In this document: positions 9,280 through 20,800 of the stretch, one piece after another | How positions within the stretch are numbered: position 1 is the first letter of the stretch | Layout: each line of letters starts with the position of its first letter | Assembly (NCBI GenBank): GCA_022495995.1 | Contig: JAFEMH010000333.1 | Span: 62,001-126,000 of the forward strand | DNA length: 64,000 bases | Source: Adenophora triphylla var. japonica | Lineage: Eukaryota; Streptophyta; Magnoliopsida; Asterales; Campanulaceae | Direction: 5' to 3' | Notes under the pieces: model-generated | Told to the model about the DNA's origin: nothing | Database searches by the model: none | What the model saw: only the letters and a program-made list of their open reading frames with translations | Position numbers and translations under genes: made by a program

Positions 9280-12200
9280 ATGGATGTAGCGTCAATTTCT
9301 AGGGTTCTACCTCAAGTGAATCGGTCGACCACGAGTTTCTGTTACTCGAATCACAAGTAAGCTCTGTTCTTTAACCTTCTTCTTGTTTTATTTTTTATTT
9401 TTAAAAGCAATTTTCTAATGTTAGGTTGATCGATTTGTTTGTGTACTGTGTGAATCGAGAAATGAAATGTTTGTTATTTATGATTAATCATATATGCTTA
9501 TGAATTCTATCTGTAATTTTGTGTTTACTGAATTAGGTACTCTGAGAAGTAATTTGATTCCATTTTACCCTTATTAAAAGTCTATTTTGTAAGTTTAAGT
9601 TCTTGATAGAGGCCCAAAATTAACAGTTAATTGTTAGTCATATTAGTGTACAGACAAACTGCACATAATATTTGATCATACGCCTTGTTTACGTTGAGTT
9701 TGAAGTTTGAACCCGATATAGTATTATTCTTATCATCACAATATCACATTATTAGTGTTACATTCTTTTTTCTGTAATAGAGCTTTGATTGAACCATGAC
9801 TTTCAAAGTGCAGGCTAAACTCTGACAATAGAATTCACTTACCTGCCAGCGGTAATGCTTACAGTTTAACATGTAAAGCAACTGGGGCTCCTGGGTCTGA
9901 TCTAACTTGCAGTTCCACCTTTAGCGGATTACAACTTAATGGGTCTGTTAAGACTAGAAAAGATATAGTTGGGAAATCATTTTGCTCTGCAACAAGTGTA
10001 TCCACATATCCTGGGGATGGTATTGTATCTCATTCACATGCACACACTGAGGAAGAAAAGGTCGGAGTGCTACTTTTGAATCTTGGAGGTCCGGATACAC
10101 TTCATGATGTGCAGCCTTTCTTATTCAATTTATTTGCAGATCCGGTATGTATATATTTTGGCAAGATGAGGTAGATTTGATTGTTTCTATGTTGTACTAA
10201 TATTAATTTTTAACCTCGAGACAGGATATTATACGTCTCCCCAGGTTGTTCCGCTTCCTACAGAAACCTTTAGCTCAACTCATTTCTACACTCAGGGCTC
10301 CCAAAAGTAAAGAAGGCTATGCCTCCATTGGAGGTGGGTCGCCTTTGCGCAAGATAACAGATGAACAGGTAATCATGCAAACTACCTAAGAAATTTTGAT
10401 TCTGTTCATATTAGCCTTGTTTTGTGTATGTCGTCTTACTTTTTGACATTGCGTTAGTCTGGAGTTTTATGTGCACCTTGCTCCTTGAGTCCTTTCCAAA
10501 CTCCCAAGTGAGACTAATTACAATATTGAGCTACTCGTTTAGGCTAATGCTCTAAAAGTGGCTCTGGAAGCAAAGGAAGTTCATGCGAATGTCTATGTTG
10601 CAATGAGGTATTGGCACCCTTTCACTGAGGAGGCTGTTCAGCAGGTAAGTTTGTTTGTAACCTTCAACAATCTACTATCGAGTGTCCACTTTATGGCCAC
10701 ATTCAGTTCAATCTAATGCTATTTGAAAACTACCTAAAATATTTCGAGTTGTCTATAGTTTATGAGTTGCCAAAATCACTTTAACGTGATTGATTTGAGA
10801 AGTCAGTTGGTTCCTTTGAAGAACACTTATTGCTCATCTTAACAAAGAATGTTTCGTGTCTTGAACACCTACTCTAGTTGTATTTTGTTTTTAATTTACT
10901 AATTTGCTTATGCAACTAGACATGTGCTTGTTGTATTTGTTGGCTTTGTTCCTATCTGTTGTGTTTCGGAAAATAACAATCTAAATGCACTCCCTTTTTA
11001 TAGTTACTCGGGCAATCAGAAGAGATATTTTCTCCCTGTGCTTTTTTGGTGGTGCTTTGAGTCCCATCTTTTTTATGAAAAGTGACGATGCATATCATTT
11101 ATTATATCCCTTGAGTTTCATATCATTAATATGCTTGACCGTCAATTGTTGACGTGTTCACTCCTGACAGATTAAGAAGGACAAGATAACCAGGCTTGTA
11201 GTTCTGCCACTATACCCATAGTTTTCCATCTCGACAACTGGTTCAAGCATTCGTGTTCTCCAAAATCTCTTCAGGTTAAGTATTAATCTTTACTAAATCC
11301 ATCTTCTACTGTTGATCCCCCAGGTTGGGGTTTCCTCTCATTTGAATACGCATCTGACTCGGACTGTTCTGACAGGGAAGATAGTTTTTTGTCAAGACTG
11401 CCTGTTTCTATAATACAATCCTGGTATCAACGAGAAGGCTATGTCAAATCTATGGCTGACTTGATTGAGAAGGAGTTGCAAAGTTTCAGTACGCCTGAAG
11501 AGGTTGGTTTGATTATTTATCTTGGTTACCTGACATTATTGCATTATAGAATTATTGCTTTGAGAGTTACCATCTCCCGGTTGTCACCTTAGTTTCTGGT
11601 TGCTTATATTGTATTCTAGGTGATGATATTTTTTAGTGCTCATGGGGTACCAATCAGTTATGTTACAAAGGCTGGGGACCCATACAAAGATCAGATGGAG
11701 GAATGCATTTACTTGATAATGCAAGAACTGAAAGCTAGAGGTACCAACAACGATCATACACTAGCTTTCCAGGTTGGTTATCTAAGCTTTTGAGATCTTC
11801 TCACTCCGTCTGCCTCCTCTCTTTCTGACTTTTTTTCCTCCCTTCCATGAGCAACTTCTATGGTAAATGGGCACTTATTTATTTTAATAATCCCCTCTTT
11901 AAAAGTCTCAATATATGTAAACTGGATAGCAAAAGGATAAAGAAAGAAGTAAAATAAAAACCTATGAAATTGTCACATGGTCCTTTTATGTGGCAGTACA
12001 ACAACAACAACAACAAAGCCTTTGTCCAAAAATGATTTGGGGTCGGCTAACATGAATCATCACATGGTCCATTTTATGTGCCACAGTTAATTTATTTTTC
12101 TGTTATGTCAGAGCCGAGTTGGGCCTGTACAATGGTTGAAGCCGTACACAGACGAAGTTCTTGTTGAGCTTGGTCAAAAAGGTGTGAAGAGTCTTCTGGC

Positions 12201-14677
12201 TGTTCCTGTAAGGTACGTTGAAAGTTCAGTTTCCATGGTCTTGCTGCTAATTGCATTACCATTACAAGGGTGTGCCCTTTAATCCAATAGTTTGGCTTTG
12301 ATAAACACCATTTATTTATATTGACCATATACTCTTCGCATAAACAGTACTCCCTCCGTCCCACTACAAACTACACAATTCCTAAAACTTCCTAAAATGG
12401 AAATGTTTTATACTCTTGTAGTAATAGGACCCACATGTCATACTCGCAACAACAATTCAATTATTATTCTCTACCCACTTTCTCTCTCCTACCTCACTTT
12501 TGATACTCACAACACCTACTCCGCTAACATTTTTCCTTAATTCCCGTGCAAATAGTGTGTAGTTTGTAGTGGGATGAAGGGAATATATGTGATTTTTGAA
12601 TTAGAGAAAAAAAAAAAAGAAACTTAGCTCAAAGCCGTAGAATATGTTCCGTTCGAAAGAAGTTTGACAAGCAAAGGGTAAGAAATATTAGGGATTGGTT
12701 ACTTTGATTTCGAGAAATATGTAAGGGAAAATCGAAGATTTGATTTTTGATATGGATTATCCAAAAGTGATTCTTGCAGAAGCAGGGGGGGGGGAAGATT
12801 TTGAGGGCATGTGATTTTCTGTGTTTTGCCCCTCATAACGCAAGTTACGAACAACCAAACAATGCTTGGGTCGTGTTTGATCCAGAAGCGTGTGTTCGGC
12901 TCTCCAATATCCAAACGCACTACCAAACTCAGGCGCAACACCAAGCCCACCCAAGATCCTCACATACAAATAAGTGTTTTGAGTTCCTTTTGTTAGAAAA
13001 AGAAATGAATCAGCACTGCACTGACATGATCAAAATTTTGATTACATAACCAAATGTTCTTTGAGTAGGGCTCTCAAAACTTTTTTTCTCTTGGACTTGG
13101 GAAATCACTGTAGGGCTGTACTCATGCTAAGCATTTATTAGTGGTCCACCTGTAGCTTTTTATTTAAATTGCTTATCTGGCACGTCAAAGTGAATTATTT
13201 GTCTTCATTCAAGTAATACCAGGAGGTTAGCTAAAAATCAGTAAAGTCCTTTATAGCCATCAAAGTGTCCATCTGAAGCTTCTCCATTACCTAATAAAAT
13301 ACTCCCTGTCCCGAAATGATCTTCCCTGTTTTTTCATTGTTAACACGAAGGTATTTTGAGCAATAAATTTAAGTTAATTTAAGTATTCTAATGAAAGTTA
13401 AAAACTTGTTATTAATACACCGTCATAAATACTATCAATAACAATTTTTAGATGTTCATTAAGATAATTAATTAAACTTATGATTATTGCACAAAGCACC
13501 TTCGTGTTAACAATAAAAAAAGTGGGAAGATCAATTCGGGATGGAGGGAGTACTGAAATGATCATTGAAACTCTTAAATTGACAAATGTTATGGTCTTCT
13601 TCTATTGTCTTCTCTTTATATGTTGCAGCACATAGTAATCTGGTTTTATTTGTTTTATGCTGGCAATCCCCCGTGAATATGAGATATTTGAAAAGAAACA
13701 TACACTTGCCATGAAAGCAGTTGTATTTCTGCGGCACTTGTTGACCTGTCATCATAGTTCCATGAGAGCTTCACTTGTTCTATTCATTTTAATTACAAAT
13801 AAGCTCTAGTGGCTCACTGAGATGATCCTGCCTGTGCCATGTGGGCTTTTGCGTATGTTTACGAATTATCTACATAGCCGATGTGCACTATTGTGGCTGT
13901 CTTTACTTGCCTAGAATATGCCCATATATTGTCTTTATAGAGAGTATATTTAGCTGGACTGATTACAGTGGCAAAGCCACCTCAAGGCAATGAAAGTCAC
14001 TTGACCCATCATTTTAGTACAGTAATTTTTTTTAATGTGCACTGAAAATACTAATGTAATATTTTTTGTCAATTTTGAGCCCTTTACTTGTGGTAAAATT
14101 TGTATTATAATATAACTTTGACCCCCTTTGTGCCAGATTTTTATATGATGAGCATACTTTTTATTCCCTAATCAATTTCAACCCCCTTTGAAAAAAAAAA
14201 AAATCTGGCTTTGCCACTGACCGATTAAGATGTTATCTTCTCTAGTATTAACCTTGATAGCATCAAAAGTGACTTTATGTTTCTTTCATGCCCTGTGCAA
14301 TTTATGTGTGAGAATTAAGTCATCGATGATGTATATTTGTGTTTGTTTGTTTGTTTCCGTATTTTTCCAGTTTTGTTAGCGAGCACATAGAGACACTTGA
14401 AGAAATTGATATGGAGTACAAAGAGTTGGCCCTAGAATCAGGTATTCAGAATTGGGGCCGGGTACCTGCTCTTGGATGCACTTCCTCCTTCATCACCGAT
14501 CTAGCAGATGCAGTGATTGAAGCCTTGCCTTCTGCAACAGCAATGACAACCTCAACTAATAGCTCTGGAGAAGCAGAAAATGATCCGGTTAAATATGCCA
14601 TCAAAATGTTCTTCGGGTCATTCTTAGCTTTCATTTTGCTCTTATCACCCAAAATGATATCGCTATTCAGGAACTAA
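9280..14677 (+). CDS. Ferrochelatase, plastid type, with an in-frame TAG
   Basis: Inserts Fe2+ into protoporphyrin IX, the last step of heme synthesis. Nine exons: 9280-9356, 9814-10144, 10225-10368, 10543-10644, 11171-11274, 11376-11502, 11620-11772, 12112-12212, 14371-14677. Phases agree throughout, for 481 codons. About 95 residues of transit peptide and linker precede the core ([80 protein letters not shown]). The SAHGVP histidine and the downstream conserved acidic stretch are present. The C-terminus ends in a hydrophobic segment ([14 protein letters not shown]) without the chlorophyll a/b-binding motif of FC2, so it looks FC1-like. Codon 235 (11219-11221), glutamine in the family motif PLYPQFS, is TAG. 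All other exons and splice sites look sound. Intron 8 carries three MITEs. Confidence 0.9.
12350..12583. mobile_element. Stowaway MITE (ferrochelatase intron 8)
   Basis: Starts CTCCCTCCGTCCCACTAC and ends GTAGTGGGATGAAGGGAA, inverted repeats of over 25 bp, flanked by TA at 12348-12349 and 12584-12585. The TIR type and TA duplication are those of Stowaway (Tc1/mariner). Confidence 0.85.
13302..13550. mobile_element. Stowaway MITE (ferrochelatase intron 8)
   Basis: Begins CTCCCTGTCCCGAAATGATC and ends GGGATGGAGGGAG, with TA on both sides. A longer internal inverted repeat includes CATTGTTAACACGAAGG with CCTTCGTGTTAACAATA. The same subfamily recurs at 15854-16105 and 20930-21127. Confidence 0.85.
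13966..14219. mobile_element. hAT MITE (ferrochelatase intron 8)
   Basis: TIRs CAGTGGCAAAGCCA and TGGCTTTGCCACTG, flanked by an 8-bp target duplication with one mismatch (ACTGATTA upstream, ACCGATTA downstream), the hAT signature. It ends 151 bp upstream of the last exon. Same family as 18045-18403, 19327-19762 and 21315-21581. Confidence 0.88.
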
Positions 14678-14973
14678 ATCTTGCAGAGAAGCTGCAATTT
14701 TTAAGTTAGTTATTGATATGGAGAATAAAGGTGAAAGTGGATTAGATTAGACAACACAGAGGGATGGTTAACTCTCGTTTTTAGGTACAGAATTTTTTGG
14801 ATTTTTTTTGAGAAGGTAATAGATGAAATAGCCAAAAGGGGATTTGTGATACTGTTTTTTCTGTCTTGTTTTTGTATTCCTGTTTGTGTAGACCAAATAT
14901 GAAACCATTTACCATGATTATATGATAAAAGTATATACAGGATATTCTAAATTCAATAGAATGGACGGATGTC

Positions 14974-15001
14974 CTCGGGACGGAAGGGATCGAACCTTCC
15001 T
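14974..15001 (-). other. tRNA 3'-half-like fragment
   Basis: The minus strand reads GGAAGGTTCGATCCCTTCC then GTCCCGAGG, which has the form of a T arm (GGTTCGATCC) followed by the 3' strand of an acceptor stem. No matching 5' acceptor, D arm or anticodon arm is found within 90 bp upstream on that strand. It resembles the end of plastid tRNA-Gln but could be chance or a degraded tRNA-derived repeat. Confidence 0.3.
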
Positions 15002-15324
15002 ATTGTATGTCTAATATGTTCAGCAAGTTAAAGACACTATCAATATGATGCACTCGCTTTGACACCCAAATTAGCATCAGGGGAATTTGGAGCTTGAATT
15101 ACAGTTGGACCGGGAAAGTCTAAATACTTCTTTCGTCCCGGAATGATGTTCTCGATTTTTATTTTTATTTTTATTTTTGTCGCTTTAAAAGAATTTTGAG
15201 CAATGATGATTGATGAGTAAAATATAATATGTAATTCATGCTGTATGGTTATCTTAAATTCGATAAAATGTAATGCCTGTATTATAAGATGTAGTTCATG
15301 TTAATGTAAAATTTAACTCATATA

Positions 15325-15606
15325 CTCCCTCCGTCCCAGTCCAGTGTACACTTATTTCCCTTTTGGTCCGTCCCATCCCAGTGTGAACTACCATAAATGT
15401 TATGTCCTTTAATATTTTATATTCTCCCTACCCCACCCACTCATTAACTCCACTCATTCTCCACCACACAATTTCTTCAACCAACCTACTATTTACTCCA
15501 CTCATTCCCTCTCTTCATTTTCTACCACACATTTTCATTATCTTAATAATATTTCTTAATCGGCATGCCTTGGTCAATGGTTCACAGTCGGGTGGGACGG
15601 AGGGAG
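15325..15606. mobile_element. Stowaway MITE
   Basis: CTCCCTCCGTCCCAG at the left and GGGACGGAGGGAG at the right, flanked by TA at 15323-15324 and 15607-15608. It lies between the ferrochelatase and the ATP synthase exon. A fragment of a related element (CTTCTTTCGTCCCGGAATG) begins near 15127. Confidence 0.85.
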
Positions 15607-15853
15607 TATAGAGGGAGTCCAAATCTCCTCCCTCCCTTGCCTCTCATTATACCTCATCTATTATAATTGGTCCAACTCATCATCTATTTACACTTCCCCA
15701 CCCTCAACTAATTCAAATCCATTAAAACATCTCTTGCCCACATCTTTCTTCTCTTTCCTTCTTTATCTCAGAACCCACCAAAACACTCCTAGTCCTAGTA
15801 CTCCATATCACATCAATCTACCTAAAATCTAATGCCGGATCATGCAATACATG

Positions 15854-16105
15854 CTCACTCCGTCCCGAATAATATTTCTATTTTTTCCTCTAACTTTTAA
15901 TAAAATTTGAAAAATAATTTTAGGTTAACTAAATTATTCTAATGAAAATTTAAAACTTGTTATTGATAAACTGATTATAAACCCAACGGTAACAATTTTT
16001 AGATTTTTATTAAGTTAATTAAATTAGCCTAAAATCATTGCTCAAAGTTTCAAAATAACAACAATAACAAAAAGTAGTAGGATGAGCAATTCGAGATGGG
16101 GGAAG
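15854..16105. mobile_element. Degenerate Stowaway MITE
   Basis: Left end CTCACTCCGTCCCGAATA and right end TCGAGATGGGGGAAG are worn. The inside (AACTTGTTATTGATAAAC, ATTGCTCAAAG) matches the elements at 13302-13550 and 20930-21127. Confidence 0.65.
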
Positions 16106-16471
16106 TGTGTGTTCATAATTCTTAAGGTAGATTAATTTTATAATAACAACCTAAAGTATACTCATATTAGGCATGGGGACAGGTTGTACCGTTTTACGTC
16201 AAACAGAATGTGCCTTCAAAGAATTCACGAATTCAAGCACATTTTAAACATTAACAGAAAACAAGTCAAGATGCGGAAAGTAACCGAGGAATTATCCGAC
16301 CCATTATGCACATATTTTGAATCCCAAAAAGTACTCGGAGCCTAAAACAATCCGCATATATGAGTTCATCAGAGAACTAAAAAGTTTGCAAAAGTGTTCT
16401 CTCTCTATAGACTATTATGAAAGTAGCAGTAGAGCTATGAAAAATAAAAGGCAGTTCTAGGTCAGACATCT

Positions 16472-16658
16472 CTAGACATGGTAACCAGTAACTGTAAAAC
16501 CACGCCCAACAATCTCTCCAGCACAAAACCAGGCATAACATTCTAACCCGAAAAGAGCAGCAATCCCGAGATCCTCAGTCTTGAGGTTCTGCCTTTTCTT
16601 TGCCAGTTGCTTCACATAATCAACTTCCTTCCAGAAGGCCTGATAGCGGCCAGGAACA
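16472..16658 (-). pseudogene. Lone last exon of mitochondrial ATP synthase subunit g
   Basis: An open segment of 61 codons plus stop after an AG acceptor (ACTTGAAACAG at 16671-16659). Residues GRYQAFWKEVDYVKQL, LGIAALFGLEC and CAGEIVGRGFT are the conserved C-terminal half of the plant F-type ATP synthase subunit g, a small inner-membrane protein of about 122 residues. The N-terminal half is not found on the minus strand between 16659 and the anthranilate synthase stop at 17821, and its own ATG is missing. So this is a gene fragment, probably a transduplicate, unless an intron of unusual length hides the first exon upstream. It lies in the same orientation as, and 1.16 kb downstream of, the anthranilate synthase gene. 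Confidence 0.8.
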
Positions 16659-17818
16659 CTGTTTCAAGTGGATACATAAACAAATCAGTACACAGTTTAA
16701 GGTCAATTGTGTAATTAACATTCTTATACGAATCAATCTATTATAATGAAAGATACACAGTGTGGCTTGATTAAAAATGGTGCTCATTTAAGGCACAACA
16801 CACAGCTTTTAATTAGATTCAATTACAAGAAAGATTGGAAACCTTTCCTTAATTTAAGCTCTTGAAGGCTGAAGTCATCTTCTTTATCTTAACTTGCTCT
16901 TTTAACACAAAATACTTTCATGTCCTCCCTTTTCTTTTCTCGAAAAGATTTATGACCATAAAGAAGAGAATTTCTAGGAGTGTTATAAGATAAGAATAAA
17001 GCAACTAAAAATCCAACCTAACCTAGGATAGACTAGAAAGGAAAATAAAAATTTTAAAACGGGACGGAATGAGTATAATTTTTTAGGTACAAGTCTGGAT
17101 GGATCTTATTAAGTCTTAATCAATAAGAGATATCTTCATATGTAACACAATAGTCACATAAAAATTGAATTATTGTTTTATATTTTACTCTTTTAATATT
17201 GTGGAGCATACATCATTGCTTATGTGTGTTTCTTGTGAAATGAACAAAATGCTTGATTAAGATATCTATCCTTACATTTTGAAAAATTAAAAAAAAATAA
17301 AAAAAATCTTATTTTCAGCCTACTCAGACCCATTTGGACCCTTACAGATTCTAACCAAGCAGCACGCAGATCCAAAAGCGCATAGTTTCTCGATCAAAAA
17401 TGACTATTGGTGGGAACGCATTAGATTTGAATTTTTTTCGACATTTGTTTAGATTCCTTAGCCCTCAATGAGCCTATGGTCCATGCTTGTAAGTAAATAA
17501 TGGTAGGCAAAAGAGGGGCACGCGAGACTCTCACTTACAGAGGGAGTAAATGCTTAAGCTTGAGAAGTTTCTGGCCCAACGGATCCGTAAAACTCACTAG
17601 AAAAGCTTGTGCAAGAAAATTTCAACAAAAGTTTGTCCAAAGGCTAATTTCTAACAGTTATAACTAACAATATAACTTGACTGAAAAGTCTCTAAATGAC
17701 TATCATTGAGGTACCTAGTTTCTGATCCATCACACGATCGCTTTCGCCAAGGTGTTTGTTTTGGTTAAGCTTGATATATAACACTCACACGGACATGAAC
17801 GGATGGTTAAGATTCTTC

Positions 17819-20800
17819 CTAACCTTGTGATTCAGCTTCTTTTCTCTCTATCAGTTTGATGAAATTACCAACGATTGTTCGGCCTTCTGTGGTTATAATA
17901 CTTTCTGGATGGAACTGTACACCCTGCAATTTCCATGTCAGTGAATTTTTTATTTATTTTTTAGTATGATCATGCAGTAAGATGGAAATAAAACTGTATC
18001 AACGATACTCTGCATCTAACGGTTTGTATATATAGCATCTCTATCAGTGGTGGAGCCACCACTCCTTATGTTAAGGGGGCACCTGCCCCCATTGTTTTTT
18101 TCCAATGTACCGAAAATACTTCAAATTTTCTCTTGATAAAAGCAAATTTAAAATTTTTAGGACATTAGTTTTGGGAGGGGGGGGGGGGAGTAGCATTTTA
18201 GTATTAGAAAATTTTCTTTTCAGTTTTAAATTTGAAAATTTGCCCCCCTTTAAACTAAATTTAGGTATTGCGTAAGAATATTGCATAAACAAAATAATCT
18301 TGCCCAACAACAACAACAACAAAGCCATAATCCCAAAATGATCTGGGGTTGGCTATCAAAATAATCTTGCCCCCGTTTAAAAATATTTCTGGCTCCACCA
18401 CTGATCTGTATTATTATGTACAGTGAGGAAATACATGGAAGAGATAGTCTTGTAATTGGAATCATTGAAGAGCTTTGATGAGAGGAACGGACGGATGGTG
18501 TGTGCCAATAAACTGCTTTACGTGAGACTTCGTCATATTTGAAGAATATGACGAGAAAAAAAAGTGTTGATCATTTCTTAATACTCCCTCCCTCCCAAAA
18601 AGATATCACTTTGATTTTCTTGATCAACTTGATTAACGTTGGCCAACGATTTATAAAAACTAATCATCCTTGTAGAATTTAAATTAGTTATTGGTGGTAT
18701 TTTTGATGATCATCAAAATCAATTATTAGAATTTCAAGAGGATAATTGAATATTCATAGCTTTATGGTACAAGTTCATTCAAGTTGACTAATGAAGTCCA
18801 TGTGAGACTATCTTTTTAAAAAGGAGGAATTATTTACTAGTCATGTTAAATCAAAAGTACCAACTCAAAATCAAAATGTTATTTCTGCATCAGATATGCC
18901 TACGAGTGGGTCCAATGGGGAGGGGGGGGGAGAATAAAAATTCTGACCTGTAGATGTCTGTATAATTTGTGACGAGCAGCCATTACCAAGCCATCCTCGG
19001 TCCAAGCAGTTATCTCAAGAGCGTCGCTTGGAAAACTGTCCTTTTCAATCACCAAGCTATGATATCTACCAGCGGTGAATGGGCTGAAAGAAAAAATCAA
19101 TGTAAACCAACACATATGCGTAGAATGAAAATTTAAATTTTAACATATTTTCTCTCCAAAAGAATGAAAGTGGTATTGAGGGACATAAAATTAATTTACT
19201 AGCCAATTATTTACTTCCTTTACAACGTCAAACCATGCTTTGAAAAGCTTTTTAGCTTTAAAAGAAGATATCCCTTGTTAACATTGAATGAAGTGGCTCC
19301 ATTTAGAATTGAATGCTCATCCAAAACAGTGGCAAAGCTAGGATTTTAGATAAACGAGGGCAAACATATTATATAGTGCAAACTCCGTCCTTAATTTGAA
19401 TGTCCATTTTTCCATTTTTTGTCCCAAAAATGAATGTCCAAATTTTGAAGAAGTTACTAAACCCTTCCCCATGAAACAACAAGTTTTAACTCACACTTAC
19501 ACTCATGATGCAATATGGCAAGATCATTAAGGGTTTATATGTACTTATGCAAATAAAAATGCTTAAATATCAACTTTTCTCAATGTCCCCAAATGTAAAA
19601 ATTGGACATTCATTTAGGGACGGAGGAAGTAATAGAAATGAGGGCGAAGATGATAAATTCATGGAAATACCACACTTTCTAAAATTACAAGGGAAAATTG
19701 ACATTTTCCAAAACTAAAGGGGGACAGCTTCTCCCCTTATACTACATGTGGTTCCGCAACTAATCCAAAAGCCTAAGGCTTACGACTATGTGAGAGGACT
19801 TAGTGGCAGAAAAATGAACTTACTTTGATAAGCCTGCAAACAAACCATCTTCCCCACCCTCATTATAATACACAAGAGAGCTTTTTCCATGCACTACACC
19901 ATAAGGAGAGCGCACAACTTTCCCTGCAAATTCAAAAATCAGAAGCAAGAACCTTAGTAATTCGAGAATAATAATTTTAAGCAATGAATATACAATCTGA
20001 GACTAATGAAACTATACTGAATTTATTTGAAAAAATTAAAATAATTATAATAATAAAAAAGATCCTTGCCTGCAGAATGTGTCTGCTAAAAGTAGAATAA
20101 AATAAACAGATTGCACAGAGCATGATAATCGGTAAATGAATAAATTTAGAGAGAAACTTCATAAATTGGCTCCACTCCAATTGGGGGTCATTTAGAAGAT
20201 TCTTGTTTTTGTAATCAGCTTTGTAAAGTTTATTTGCTTGGTCATCCCAGTTTGAGACGGGGTGCATTTCACAATATTTTTGCTATTAGAAACCGAAAGC
20301 ATTTTTTACAAATATACATTTGCTGCGCATAACCCCTAGTCATTGCAGATAATTCATGTATGCATACGAGATACACACATACATCATACAAGGGTGGGTG
20401 GGTGGGTGGGTCTTTTTAACCAACGGGACATCAATCAAAAAAAAATTGAAACTCCTCTATCAGATTGAATGATACAACTGAAACTTTCCAACCAAGAAGG
20501 TCCCTACTTCACAATCACCTTAATACTAAATTTCAACAGAGGTAGTCTTCTTGACCAAACCTTGTGTTATATTAAACGGTAGGACTGGAGGGTTCAAATT
20601 GAAATCCAAACTTTGTGCTATTTGTTACTCACGTATGGATCATACAGTCTTTTTTATTACTACCTCCGTCTCAATACAAAAGTAACATTTGACTAAACAG
20701 GCAAATTAAGAAATGTCGAAAATCTACAAAGTCTCATAATTTCCCCTGAAAAAAATTTGAATATTGAAAATAGGTGGGAAATGGAAGGTTAGGATAGTAA

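Noticed and set aside
11219..11221. Ferrochelatase TAG repaired by RNA editing
   Set aside because: U-to-C editing would be needed in a nuclear transcript, which is not established in flowering plants. A true nonsense allele or a sequencing error is simpler.
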